The position numbers and the translations under genes are program-made. From Plotosus lineatus (Eukaryota; Chordata; Actinopteri; Siluriformes; Plotosidae): a DNA stretch of 64,000 nucleotides. The notes under the pieces are model-generated. The model saw nothing but the letters and a program-made list of their open reading frames with translations, made no database searches and was not told the origin of the DNA. This document shows, in pieces, positions 23,231-36,440 of the stretch; within the stretch, counting starts at the first letter, position 1, and every line of letters starts with the position of its first letter. The stretch spans positions 35,930,064-35,994,063 of the forward strand of contig CM045734.1 in assembly GCA_024760905.1 (NCBI GenBank), given 5' to 3'.

Positions 23231-23574
23231 ACTTCCAGTAATAAGGAAAAGGCCAGATACTCAACAACAAGAATAGACTGCCAACTTCCTGTGTTGAAAT
23301 TTGACATGGTAATCTGCTCTACCTTTCTGAATTACATGAACGTTTTGGCGCAAGGGCGCTTTGTTCAACAGGAACAGCAGAAAACAGCATATTTTTACTT
23401 CATTCTCAAGATGCTGTGTTCCTGAGATAATTTACCTTGGATGAGAGAGCAATGTTTTTTTTTTTCCTCTTTAATTTAGCAAAGGCAGATACACCTACAA
23501 AGTAAATTTGCAAAAAAAAAACAGGTCACAGAACAGTTTCTCTATTTCTGATTTTTTTAGTATGTATGTTTAAT
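23231..23574. other. Unassigned DNA
   Basis: No recognised feature. Confidence 0.45.
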
Positions 23575-23582
23575 GTTTAAAA

Positions 23583-24727
23583 CAGTGGTTCTTAACCTTG
23601 TTGGAGGTACCGAACCCCGCCAGTTTCATATGCACATTCACCGAACTCTTCATCAGTGAAAAATAAAAATATGATTTTTTACAAATTCAAGACATAGGTA
23701 CTGTATATGTTTTTTTTACTGGTGCACAAAATGAACCGTGCATGAACATCACCTTGTTAAAAGAACAAAACCAACATAGTGCATGAACTTACAAAAAATT
23801 ACATATTTGCAAATCAGTGTGATTTCTGCTGTTGCCTTTGAAAGACCAGTTCAGATGTGCGTGGCTTCACCTTGGCAAGTGCCACTCTCATGTCATTTTC
23901 ACAGCAAAGTCTGTTCCTTTTCTTCGTTTTTATGTCCAACATCCTCGAAAAGGATTTCTCGCAAAGATATGTTGTGACAAATGGTTTAAAAAAATCCAAG
24001 ATGTCTTTACTTATGTCTTCTATTCTGTCGCTGATGGTGTTATTTGAAAGAGTAATTTGGGATAATTTACTTCAGCCGCTGTTCCGAGTATCAGATTCGC
24101 CATCTTTAACGCAGCTGGCTTTATGAGAGTTTCACCAATGGTGTGTGGCTTGCCCTGCTTTGCGATGAGGTAGGCAACCTCGTACGATGCTGTGAGTATC
24201 GGTTTGTTAATGGGTCCAAATCCAAGTGCAGGCAGAGTGGCCTTTTCTTCGAATCTGGCTCTCTTCACCTTGAATTCAGCAAGCGTTGTGTTCTTGTATT
24301 CCCCATCTCCGTGCAGTTTCACGAAGTGTTCCTTTAGTTTTGCCGGTGCGAGACTAGAGTTGCTCAACTTGGCATTGCAAATCATGCAGATAGCACGCTG
24401 AGTCCCATCACGTTCCGTGATGCATGTGAATCCATGTTGTACATATTCGTCCGACCACTTTCTTTTTTTGTTCGACATAGTTAGTATGGATTAAAATATT
24501 CCGAAAAAAATCTCACGACTTCACACATTGACTACTGAGCGCGCTAAATTGGCCAAGCAATATAATGTGATCATCTGCAGCCAGTGATGGCCAAGCGGGG
24601 CGTGTCATCACTAATTGACATGATGAGTCGGGTGTGTCTTGACCTCCGTGGCAGAGGCTCCGCCGAACCCCTGAGACCGACTCACCGAACCCCTAGGGTT
24701 CGATCGAACCCAGGTTAGGAGCCACTG
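23583..24727 (-). mobile_element. hAT transposon (ZBED-like), internally deleted, with 8-bp target duplication
   Basis: Flanked by the perfect direct repeat GTTTAAAA (23575-23582 and 24728-24735), the size expected for hAT. Ends are inverted repeats: CAGTGGTTCTTAACC at left and CAGTGGCTCCTAACC at right, complemented. On the minus strand it carries the start of a BED-finger transposase (24478-24020). Directly after comes the last part of the hAT C-terminus (VTTYLCEKSFSRM, 23999-23814). The catalytic middle is deleted. Relation to ZBED5/SCAND3-type proteins is by motif memory. Confidence 0.88.
24020..24478 (-). pseudogene. BED-type zinc-finger N-terminus of hAT transposase
   Basis: 152-residue frame from a true ATG. 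A BED-like finger shows as C31-x2-C34 and H51-x4-H56 (CMICNAKLSNSS to KLKEHFVKLH). A basic KKRKW sits near the N-terminus. The frame then reads transposase sequence (ASYEVAYLIAKQGKPHT) until a stop at the deletion junction. If transcribed it could give a DNA-binding protein without catalytic activity. I see no promoter evidence. Confidence 0.7.
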
Positions 24728-24735
24728 GTTTAAAA

Positions 24736-25503
24736 TCATAACTGGATTCATCATTCTTCAAAAACATGATATTATGCATGCATGCATCTATCTATTTAAT
24801 ATGTATGTATGCAGTGCTGTAGTGTTAAAAAAAAATAAATGAGTATACTATTAGGCTGCTTTGGCACCCAAGCGAGACGGCGAAGTTGAGGTGGTGCGTA
24901 ACAGCGCCTTGGGCTGTAGGCCGAAGATGCGCAGAGCGCAGGGAGAGGGTGTGGGAGTAGGTCCCCCCTCTCACAGGGAAATTTTTTAAAATTTCAATGC
25001 TGAAGATGCCATTTGGCAACCATTTGCAGCATGTAATATGAAATATATAGTATAGAAACTGTACAAAATATTTAGCCTACAGTATACATGTAATTGTTGC
25101 CATGAGTCTGATAACAACAGTTTTATATACTAAGGTCAAACTAAAAATCTAAAATGTAAAGAAAGAGAAGATAATTTGAAATACTAACAGCTTTTAATTA
25201 TATTATACACAAAGTTTCATGATATAATATTATTGTAAAATAACAGAAGTGAAGCATTACAACACATCATGCATACACGGTCCACGCCAAACTTGAACTT
25301 TTCAAGTCTGCACTTAACTGGCTGAACAAATAACTGCTGATGTACTCATAAAATTGGAACATACACAATTTCAGATGAGAAAAATAACATTAAATAAAGT
25401 AGTACAACTATAACATGTACATACAGCACTATTATACTGAATCAAGTATTGATTTAATAAATTTAATATTCAATAAGCTACTGTATTGACATTCAGAAAA
25501 AAA
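24736..25503. other. Unassigned DNA with a short GC-rich patch
   Basis: AT-rich, except for 24855-24975, which is GC-rich (GCGAGACGGCGAAG, GATGCGCAGAGCGCAGGGAG). The identity of the patch is unknown. Confidence 0.45.
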
Positions 25504-25515
25504 ATTGACATTCAG

Positions 25516-25852
25516 GGGCAGTGGTGGTCTAGTGGATAGGGCACAGGATCGCTGATCCTAAGGTTGGGGGTTCGAGTCCCCACTAGGTTGTCACTGTCCC
25601 CCTCAGTGCAGCTAACTGGGTTATCAAAGGCGGGTCATGTCTTTCACTGTCTATGGTGAGAGGCATGTAAAAGAACCATTGCTGACTCTCGTAAAGAGTA
25701 GCTGCAAAGCCGTCAGCGTGTTTCTGTCCCTTGCTAAAGGGTTGTGATAAGAATGGCATCTGATGTAAAAACCTATGCCAAATCAAATGTGAGAATCAGA
25801 TGAATCGCTGTGGCGACTCCCGAGAAAGGGAAAAAGCCGAAAGGAAGGAATG
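25516..25852 (+). repeat. RTE-tailed tRNA SINE, full length, 12-bp target duplication
   Basis: Flanked by ATTGACATTCAG (25504-25515 and 25853-25864). In order: head GGGCAGTGGTGGTCTAGTGG with B-box GGTTCGAGTCCC; middle CAGCTAACTGGGTTATCAAA; and a tail ending CGACTCCCGAGAAAGGG, AAAAAGCCGAAAGGAAG. It has an internal pol III promoter by sequence and no ORF. Confidence 0.9.
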
Positions 25853-25864
25853 ATTGACATTCAG

Positions 25865-26342
25865 AAAATGCAAAACTACTTAAGCCATTAAAATAAAAAT
25901 TTTAAGCATCAGAAAAATCTACTAATGAAAATGTAATGTTTTACACGTTGGCACAAACATTAACACTGAAATAGAACTGCATATTGAGCAAAATAAGCTA
26001 TTTAAACATATTAAATACACATAAACAGAATAGTGTAAGTGCATCTAGTGCTTTTATTAGCATATTGTGAAGCCTTTATGAGGCGAGCCATAAAATATCT
26101 TTGTTGGTGGTAACACGGCCGGTTGGGCCGAATTTATACATAAAAACCCCGCCTGAGCATTCACAGACGCAAAAAATAAAAATATATTGGCTGGTTGTGT
26201 CGGAAAAATGCGGGAAAAAAATATCTGTGTAATCAATGTGTCTCCTATCATGCACTGTACGAAAAAGTGACCAAAGCGAAATCAGCATCAACTGTCAATC
26301 AATACTGTAACAATGTGCAGCATGAATCACAGAGACACTGTA

Positions 26343-26344
<2 letters not shown>
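25865..26344. other. Unassigned DNA
   Basis: No recognised gene or repeat. 26090-26160 is moderately GC-rich. Confidence 0.45.
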
Positions 26345-26427
<83 letters not shown>

Positions 26428-26430
26428 CAT
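26345..26430. repeat. (GT)n microsatellite
   Basis: About 36 GT units followed by a short (GC)n stretch. Confidence 0.96.
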
Positions 26431-27035
26431 TATTGATTTTCACTAACCAAAATGACTGCATTTATTTTTTCCTGCAGTGTAACATTGTGCAGTGGATATG
26501 AGTTAGAACATTTGAAGGGGCTTCAGAGGGTCATCAACATTGATAAAAACATGATTGGATGCCCTCTTGTCTCCCTTGAGTTCATATGCAGGACACACTG
26601 CCACATTACAGCATTCTCAGCAACGTATCACCTGTTTGATCTGAAATATTCTGAGAGTAGACTCAGGTCAAAAACAAGCAGGGCTATTATTTCACTAAAT
26701 AAACCCAAACTTGAAAACATTAACTTTAAACTTTGTAAATTCTTTCAAGCATGAAGCAACTCTCTGTGAAATATTAAATTTGTATATGGACTTTTTTTTT
26801 TTTTTTGCATCTCATTTTGGACTACTGTAAACATGTATGAAATATTTAGTGTATAGGGGAGGGGGGGGTGCATTGCACAGGACTCAGTATAGCGCCTAGT
26901 GCTGGAGAGCAGCTGTAGTGTAGTTGCTTAGACTTTTCACTTCCAGCTTCATCTGCAGCCGCCATCTAGCTCATTGAGTGAAAAGAAGGCCAAGTGCATA
27001 AGTCCTTCCTGATGGTACAAAGCTTCTGCTAAGTC
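26431..27035. other. Unassigned DNA
   Basis: Small open frames without motifs. A G-run lies at 26861-26868. The last 100 bp may already belong to the LINE 5'UTR that follows. Confidence 0.4.
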
Positions 27036-30000
27036 AAGACTCTCACATTGCCTCCTCGCGACACACCCTGGTAACTGGGAACCTTACTGCCCCAGGCTAA
27101 ATATGTGAGGGATCTCGGAGCAGGTTGAGACCCAGAGGTGCCGTATGCAGGCCCACCGGCGTGTGGACATGCCCTGGTACTCACTCGTCAACCATCTGCT
27201 GCCTTGCAGATAAAGCCCTTGAGGTAAAGGCTAAGAGAAGGACAACTCTGACTTACAACCACCAGCTATGGGCAAATAGCACCACTGCCTTGTGGTCATC
27301 ACGGGAGTGATGAATGCTAAGGGAGACACCCCCTACAGAAACTCCGGAGTGAAGCCCCTGTAACCCATATAAATACATGGTTACTAATTTTATTGGAAAA
27401 AACCCTAATTTCCAACGCTCCCTGAAAGCAATATAGTTTTCCTAGTCCCCTTGAATGCATCATAAGCACATGCTGCATGCACCTAGCTAAGCACAGCAGA
27501 GCATGCTGCAGAGCAGGACACACACAGAGCACTCGAAAAGCTACACAAGTGAGTCAAACGATCCAAAATGTGTTTAAGTGAACTTTTAACAAGTTTAACT
27601 AAGTTTATGTACTTTTCAGAGCCTTGTATGTGTTTTGTTCTCTCTCAATCAAACCGGGTGGAGAGTGTTTGTTTTCTTGGAAACTCCGACTGGATTTTTA
27701 GTGGACCTGGATCTGATCTTGAAGCTGGTTTCGGACACGGATGGCGAGCTAAACCCAGTGAGAACTCTAGGCGGATCCAGAAGCAGTGTGGCCAACTGCT
27801 CTCTGGATGCGAGAGTAGATCTACAGACCCAACCACTTCAAATCACAGGATCCCAGATAAGAACAAATAAAACACCTTTATCCCAAACGGATCACAATCC
27901 TGGAAAAGACCTACCCGAATTCACACAAATCGAACCTTAGAGACTCTAAGCCTATTTTATTTTTATTTTTATTTTGTAAAGAGCGTTCTACAACATTGTT
28001 TGCACTGTTTCTTGTGCCATTGTAAATTGTAATAAATCAGCCGGCTGTTCAACTTTAAATCTCCACAATTCATTCTACTCCTCTAGAACCTAGCATATAA
28101 TCTAGCACAGCTATATCAAGCTGGTGTTACACCCCGAAGGCGGTTGGTCCCCGTGTAGCGGCACCTTCCGGCAACTCCTGTAGCCAAGTTGGTACCAACT
28201 GTATCGGCCTTCCGTTGGACACTACCAACTAGGCCGAGAAGGGGGATCTGTCAACCGGGCATCTCAGTTCCTCCACAACTTTTCCCTGGCCTGTGCCCTG
28301 GAGAGGTAACTCCAGTGCTGCCTTCTGTGGCAGCTCAACACAGGGAGATGCAGTTACTGGTTAAAAGCCCAGGGCTAATTGGCGTAAGCTCAGGCGCCTA
28401 GGGCTATCTCCCGATGGTGGGAGAGAACATCAAGTCCCACTGGCCAGCTACCACCCGCCTTTCACTGGGCAGCCCCCAACCAGTAAGGTGCTGGCCCGCC
28501 ACAGTCCGCTTACTTCAATGGGTACTTGAAGTGTAGGCCAAAAGCTGAAGCATGGACTGAAAACACTGCACCAGGCAATAACAAGAAACCAAAGCAGCCA
28601 GTGCTGAGTCTGGCAACCTGGAACGTCAGAACAATGTGTCCTGGCCTCTCTGACGATCTCCAGCATATCAACGATGCCAGGAAAACTGCCATCATCGACC
28701 GGGAGCTAAGGAGGCTCAACATTGACATTGAAGTGGCAGCCTGAAGGAGAAGGACTATACGTTCTTCTGGCAGGGACAGGAGCCTGACGAGCATCGCCTA
28801 TATGGTGTTGGATTCACTGTGCAAAACTCCTTTCTGTCCTTTGTTGAACCGCCATCCTCAGGCACTCCATGAGTCCTCTCTCTCCATCTCACAACCTCCT
28901 CTGGACCAGCTACCATCGTTAGTACCCATGCTCCGATGCTTTGCTCTTGAAGTGAAGGATGCATTCTACGATGCACTCGAAGTCAGGATCCAGCAGATTC
29001 CTGCCAAGGAGCATCTGTTTCTGCTCAATGACTTTAATGCACTGATCGGGGCAGATCATGACTCCTGGCCCCACTGCATTGGACGCTTTGGCATTGGCAA
29101 GCTCAATGAGAACGGCCAACATCTTCTTGAGCGCTGCTCTTTTCATGACCTCTGTCTGATCAACACATTCTTCTCCACTAAGTCCTGCCACCAAGTGTCC
29201 TGGAAACACCCAAGGTCTTGCCACTGGCATCAGCTGGACTTCGTCATCACCAGGAGATCCCTGCTGAACCATGTGCTGGTCAACCACAGTTTCCACAGCA
29301 CTGACTGTGAAACCGACCATTCCATGGTCACCACCAAGGTACGTCTCTCCCACAAATGTGTCAACTATTCCAAGCAGAAACCCAGCCCCGCGTCAACACA
29401 GCTATGACTGCAGTGACTGAACTGTGGGAACACTATGCTGATGCCATAAATGTCGCCCTGGCAGACGACTGTGCTACTGGAAGGTGGAACCACATCCACG
29501 AGGCTATGTTTGAGACTGCCATAGGCACCTTTGGAAAGAAAGTGTGGAGGAGTGTGGATTGATTTGATGTAGGAGTGGCTGAGATGGAACCTGCCATCGC
29601 CACCAAACGTGCAGCTCTAATTGCTTACAAGAAGAAGCCCTCTGTGCGAATGCTTGCTGCACCGCGCACTGGAAGAAATAATACACAGACAATCACAAGG
29701 CGTTGTGCCAACAACTACTGGCTTAACCTCTGCCAGGACGTGCAGCTTTCTCCAAATCTTGGAAACGAGCGCAAAATGTATGAAGGCATGAAGAAGAACA
29801 AGAACAAGAACAAGTCCTCTACAAGAACAAGGGGGAGCAAAGTGATTGCAACAACTATCGTGACATTTCACTCCTAAGTTGGCAAAGCGTTTGCCCGTGT
29901 CGTCCTCAGCAGGTTTCAACTACTTGCCGAACGTGTGTATCCAGAGACGCAGTGTAGATTCAGGGCAGCCAGATCAACCATAGATATGGTCTTCTCTGTG

Positions 30001-31379
30001 AGGCAGCTGCAAGAGAAGTGCCAAGAGCAAAGACAACCCCTCTATTTGACCTTCATCGACCTGACCAAGGCTTTTGACTTGATCAGCAGGGATGAACTGT
30101 TTGCCCTCCTCCAGCGAATTGGATGTCCCCCCAAGTGTTTGAGCATGATCAAGTCATTCCACCAGGACATGAATGGCATCGTCTAGTTTAATGGCTCATC
30201 CTCAGACCCTTTTGCGATCAAGAATGGTGTAAAGCAGGGCTGTGTCCTTACTCCAATCCTTTTTGGCATCTTTTTCTCCCTGCTCATGTACTACGCCTTC
30301 CGGGACTCTGAAGACGGTGTCTTCCTCTATGCCAGGAGGGACGGAGGCCTCTTTAACCTGGCACGCCTCAGAACAAAGACCAAGGTGCGGAGCGTTCTCA
30401 TCAGGGAGCTGCTCATTGCTGATGATGCTGGTCTTGTTGCCCACACTGAGGAAGTGCTCCAGTGTCTCATCAACTGCTTTGCTGGTGCCTGCTCTGAGTT
30501 TGGCCTCACCATCAGCCTTAACAAGCCTGAGGTCATGGGCCAGGATCTCAGCAGTGCTCCTAGTATCAACATCGATGACTGCACCCTTACAGTGGTGTAA
30601 AAGTTCACCTACCTCGGATCGATCATCTCCAGCAACCTCTCTCTTGACGCTGAACTGAATGCTCATATCGATAAGGCATGGTCTGGCAAAGCGAGTCTGG
30701 GACAACTCCATGCTAACCACCAATACCAAGATAAGAGTCTTCAAGAACTGTGTACTGAATACTCTCCTTTATGGCAGTGAAGCATGGACCCTCTACTACT
30801 GCTAGGAACGCCGGCTGAACGCCTTCCACCAACGCTGCCTTCGCAGACTACTGGGCATCACTTGGCAGGACCATGTCTCCAACATTGACGTCCTGGCCAG
30901 AGCAGATATGCCCAGTATGTTTGTCATCCTGACCCAGAGATGCTTGTGATGGCCTGGCCACGTCACCCAAATGGACGACAGCCGCATCCCCAAAAACTTA
31001 CTATACAGGGAGCTGGTTACTGGAACCAGGTCAAAGGGATGCCCAGATCTCAGGTTCAAGGGTGTCTGCAAGTGCGACCTCAAGACTGGAGGCTTCAACC
31101 CCTCCGACCTGGAGTCAGCCGCCTCCGACCACTCGGACTGGCGGACCACCACCCAGGCTGTCATGAGGACAGCAGAGGAGAGAAGAGACACTCGCTGGGG
31201 GGAGAAGAGACTTTGCAGTGAGCGGAGACTGGCCTCATCCTCACCACACTGCGAGGACTTCATCTGCAGTGGCTGTGACAGGATCTACAGATCCCGTATC
31301 GGCCTCTACAGCCATGCCCGACGCTGCAGCTCTCTGACCGAAGGCCCATGGTACAACCCCCCCCCATGATCTTTTGAGA
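27036..31379 (+). mobile_element. APE-type LINE with C-terminal zinc finger, interrupted by a solo LTR
   Basis: After removal of the LTR (27359-28131) the 5'UTR reads through without a gap. The endonuclease starts LSLATWNVRTM (28600) and contains FNALIGADHDSWPHCIGRFG (29030-29095). The RT has LTFIDLTKAFDLIS (about 30040), VKQGCVLTPILFGIF (30230) and a decayed FADD (IADDAGLVA, 30410). The C-terminus ends in a C2H2-like finger (CSGCDRIYRSRIGLYSHARR, 31265-31325). Multiple frameshifts and stops (for example at 30186 and 30598) make it inactive. I cannot settle the clade. The 5' limit is approximate. Confidence 0.8.
27359..28131. mobile_element. Solo LTR nested in a LINE 5'UTR
   Basis: 773 bp with ends TGTAAC and GTTACA (TG..CA with matching 6-bp inverted ends) and a 4-bp flanking repeat CCCC. 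Joining the flanks restores continuous LINE sequence (GAAGCCCCGAAGGCGG). It has AATAAA near 28030, about 100 bp before the end. No internal retroviral or Gypsy genes are present, so recombination between LTRs is the likely history. The family is unknown. Confidence 0.7.
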
Positions 31380-31389
31380 TCCACGAGAC

Positions 31390-31865
31390 CAAAAACAAAA
31401 AATTTAATATATAGCTGCACTTTTTCACTCTAAGTTCATAATAACATTGTTTGTTTGTTAAATCTTCTTACACTAAATTGAGATTTTTTTTTTTAAATAT
31501 TGCACCTTGGGGTAGAGTTGCTCACTTACTTACTTAATTACAGTGAACTTGCACAATGACAAAGATTCTGATTCTGAATTTTACATAGCAAAAGGTGTTT
31601 CAGAACCAGGGTTGGAAAATTTTGGGTTTAGCTAATATCAGATGTTTAGATTACGGATTCATGTGGCTGTTGTTCATTGGCTCAGTTAGTTGTAAAATAA
31701 ATAAAGCGTGAGATGTGAAAGCGGCATGGATCTAGAGAAAGAGGAAGGAAGGTTACCTATTCAGACTGATTATGTACAGAGCCCTACTCTTCTCGGTATG
31801 TGGCACTGGGACAATGATTGAGCATGGGCTGTGTGTGATTTAGGTTTGTTGTGTTTTTAAACTGT
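31390..31865. other. Unassigned DNA
   Basis: Nothing supportable seen. Confidence 0.5.
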
Positions 31866-33189
<1,324 letters not shown>

Positions 33190-33900
33190 TGTAGATGTAA
33201 ATGTTGGTTTCTCTGTATGTCCTATTGTTAAGTTTGGTGTTCCTCAATGTTCTGTTCCATGCCCATTGCTTTTCTCTCTATACATGCCTCCTTTGGGTAA
33301 TATTCATGATCATGGTATTAGCTTTCATTGTTATGCTGATGATATAGTTATATTTTTCAACCAAGCAAGATGAAGGACATAAGCTTAATAAAATTGAAAA
33401 TGTGTAAAAAACACTACACACTGGATGCTTACTAACTTCATCCGATTAAAAACTCTGATAAGACATAGGTACTCGTATTTGGATATCATACAGCTAGAAT
33501 AAGGTTTCTCATGATTTAGTAAGTTTGCATGGTGTTATAGTCTTATGCGTAGTTGTAAAGGACTGGAGTGGAGTGATTATTGACGCTGGTCTTTCATTTG
33601 AAGCTCATGTAGATAATATTACTCAGACAGCTTTCTTTAATCTCAGGAATATTACTAAAATAAGAAATATGATGCCACTGCATGATGTGGAAAAACTTGT
33701 TCATGCTTTTGTTACATCGAGATTAGACTATTGTAATGTGTTACTGTCTCGATGTTCTAACTGGAGCATAAACAAGCTTCAGTTAGTCCAGAATGCAACA
33801 GCAAGAGTCCTTACTAGAAGCAGGAGACACGAGCATATCATCTTGATCTTATGTACACTGCACTGACTCCCAGTTAAATTTCAAATCGAATATAAAATAC
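33190..33900 (+). mobile_element. Rex1/L2-like LINE fragment (RT), decayed
   Basis: Frames with stops give RT strings in order: FHCYADDIVIFF at about 33330 (YADD catalytic box intact in spelling), LSFEAHVDNITQTAFFNLRN (33590), and LVHAFVTSRLDYCNVLLSRC with LQLVQNATARVLTRSRRHEH (33700-33835). These are typical of the Rex1/L2 group in fish. Both ends are truncated. A tail of similar type is separate, at 35900-36440. Confidence 0.75.
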
Positions 33901-33902
33901 TA

Positions 33903-34228
33903 CAGTTGGCCCTCTACTTATGAAATTAATCCGTTCCAGAGCCTTTTTTGTAGCCTGGAGTTTTCGTAAGTAGAGGCGCATTTTACATGTAAAACGCATG
34001 ATTCGTTCCAAGGCTCCCAAGACTACCCCATAAAACCTTTAAAAATAATAAAATTACACCAATTTTGTATGAAATATGTGTTAAAAGTAAAAGAAAATTA
34101 TTTATTAAACCATTTAAACATCTTATTCACATATTAAACCATTTTATTAACATATTTATTAATTAAACCATTATTAAACATTTTTTATTAACGCGAACAC
34201 ACACAAGCACACATTGTCTCTCATTATT

Positions 34229-34324
<96 letters not shown>

Positions 34325-35645
34325 ACACACTCACACACATACACACGGCGCAGCCGATGCCAGACCTTTTGAAACGGGGTATTCAAAGCGCACTCCCTGC
34401 TTGACAGATCGGAGGTCCGGACTCAACATTAACTTGTTTCTTTGAAGGATCGGAGGTCTGGATGAGCTGCGTTTTGCTCACATTCAGCAGAGCGTGCCAC
34501 ATTTATTAAACATTTACTGAATTAAACAACTTAAAAAATGAAAAATAAGCTGAAATGTGCACTCTCGAAAGAGAGTTAAAGAACACCTGCCTCCTTTCAT
34601 CTCCGACTGACTCTGTACGCAGTCCTGTGTCTGTCAGTGCAAGTGCGCCACATCTCTGCTCAAATCGGTCATAAAAACTGTCTTCATTCCTTATTGTTTC
34701 ACTTGGTTGTTTAGTCATGTAAACCCATAATCATTACCAATGAGCCATGTTTATAAGATTATAAGATGAGCCCTCTCAAATAAACTCACGAAACTCATGA
34801 ACCAACAGTACAACTCTCCTTTACTTGTGTGACAAACAGGCATGGGTACACTACTATGGAGATTCAGAACTTTTTTATGAACCAATTTTTTTATTAACCA
34901 AACCAAACAATATTAAGTATTATTAAACATTTGTGACATGCTCCGCCAAGTGCAGGAGGCGTCGCGGCCGACACTGGAAGCTTTTGGTGCTGAACGCGGC
35001 TTGTCCGGACTTCTGATATGTTAAGCAGGCAAGCGCGCTTTGAACACTTGTTTAGTACTCAACAGTCACTCGTTTGCTTGAGGGATCGGAGGTCCGGATG
35101 AGCCGCGCCCCGTCTCGGGGGCTCCAGTGTTGGTCGCGACGCAGCCCATACTTGGCGCGCTCCGTGGCGCGCTCCACCGCAGATGACACCGGAGCTTTTG
35201 AGACATGGCGCGGCTTTTTCTGGACTTCTGATATGTCAAGCAGGCAAGTGCGCTTTGAACACTTGTTTAGTACTCAACATTCACCTGTTTGCTTGACGGA
35301 TCGGAGGTCCGGATGAGCCATGTTTTGCCCACATTCGGCAGAACACGCCACATTTATTAAACATTCACTGAATTAAACAACTTGAAAACTGAAACATAAG
35401 CTGCAATGAGCACTTTCAAAACTCACGAACCAACAGTACAGCTCTCCTTTATGCGTGTGACAAACAAGCTTTATGGGTGCAGTACAATGGAGATTCAGCT
35501 CCCTCCTGGCAAATGGAAGCCCAATGGGAGGCCAGCGGGGCAGGATGTTTGGAGACAGCCAATGAGAGAGCAACTCAAGCATTGTTTGACTTTTTGAATG
35601 GCACATTTGGCGCTTTTTGTAAGAAGAGGTTGTTTCGTATACAGT
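33903..35645 (+). mobile_element. Pogo/Tigger-like non-autonomous element with repeated internal modules
   Basis: The left end (CAGTTGGCCCTCTACTTATG, then GCGCATTTTACATGTAAAAC) matches the inverted end of the element at 60300-61001. The interior shares ATTAAACATTTATTAA-rich stretches, a CT/CA microsatellite, and the segment CCAATGGGAGGCCAGCGGGG with that element and with 46738-47540. A module containing GGATCGGAGGTCCGGATGAG and GCGCTTTGAACACTTGTTTA recurs about three times (34385-34500, 35030-35110, 35240-35330). The right inverted repeat was not found. Confidence 0.6.
34225..34340. repeat. Compound (CT)n(CA)n microsatellite inside a DNA transposon
   Basis: About 13 CT units then about 40 CA units with few interruptions. 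Confidence 0.96.
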
Positions 35646-35827
35646 TTCGTATGCACTGTTAACAGTGGAGTGGTTGATTGCCTCAGTGTTACAGGGTGCC
35701 ATCATGTATGCCTTCCTTCTGGTTCTCTTTCTTTTAGTTATGCTGCTACAGCCAGCATGACTCCTGCTTGCACTCAGCAATAATACATTCTTCTATTCCC
35801 ATTACGCTTTGATGAATTTACCTAACA

Positions 35828-35831
<4 letters not shown>

Positions 35832-35886
<55 letters not shown>
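35832..35886. repeat. (CT)n microsatellite
   Basis: About 26 CT units at the edge of a LINE tail. Confidence 0.96.
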
Positions 35887-35891
<5 letters not shown>

Positions 35892-35899
35892 GTGTGTGT

Positions 35900-36440
35900 G
35901 TTTTTCTGTCGCTCCTTCACTCTACACTCTCTGTTCAGTCTTCACTCTCTGTTATGGTCTGTCCTGGTGTGCTGATACTGGCTACAGTCCTCATCTTGGA
36001 AGACCCTCCTTCCTGCTGATGAAGACCTATGTGGAGCCAGATGTGAACTAATAGACTGTGAACATGATTTTTCACTGCTGGTCACATTAACTCTTTTCTA
36101 CTCAATTATTTAGGACTTACTAAACGGACTATATTTTGGACTGCCATGAAGTTTCTCGTGGTTTGTGTCGCCGAAATGTTTCACCCAAATGAGGATGGGT
36201 TTCCCTTATGAGCCTGGTTCCTCGCAAGGTTTCTTCCTCACATCTACTGAGGAAGTTTTTCCTTGCCACTGTCACCGTGGACTTGCTCATTAGGGATGTG
36301 TAGGGGTTGTAGGAAGTGTTCTTATTAATCTAAATTCTTATTCACTTTGCCAGCCCCTACTTTTACTGTTTTACTGTGCAAAACTGCCTTGCAACAATGC
36401 CAACTATACAAAAGCGCTATACAAATAAAATGGAATTGAA
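35900..36440 (+). mobile_element. Rex1/L2-type LINE 3'UTR and tail
   Basis: Non-coding. Ends in the common fish LINE tail: AAGGTTTCTTCCTCA, GTTTTTCCTTGCCACTGTC, GCTATACAAATAAAATGGAA, then an AATTGAATTG repeat. Collinear with the inverted piece at 22803-22965. Confidence 0.75.

Noticed and set aside
26313..26754. Possible coding exon after the GT tract
   Set aside because: Open frames lack family motifs and convincing splice sites.
34225..34340. CRISPR-like regular repeat
   Set aside because: Simple dinucleotide tract; no spaced palindromic repeats anywhere, and the genome is eukaryotic.
35074..35316. 80-codon GC-rich frame that could look like a gene
   Set aside because: Lies inside the repeated module of a non-autonomous DNA transposon.
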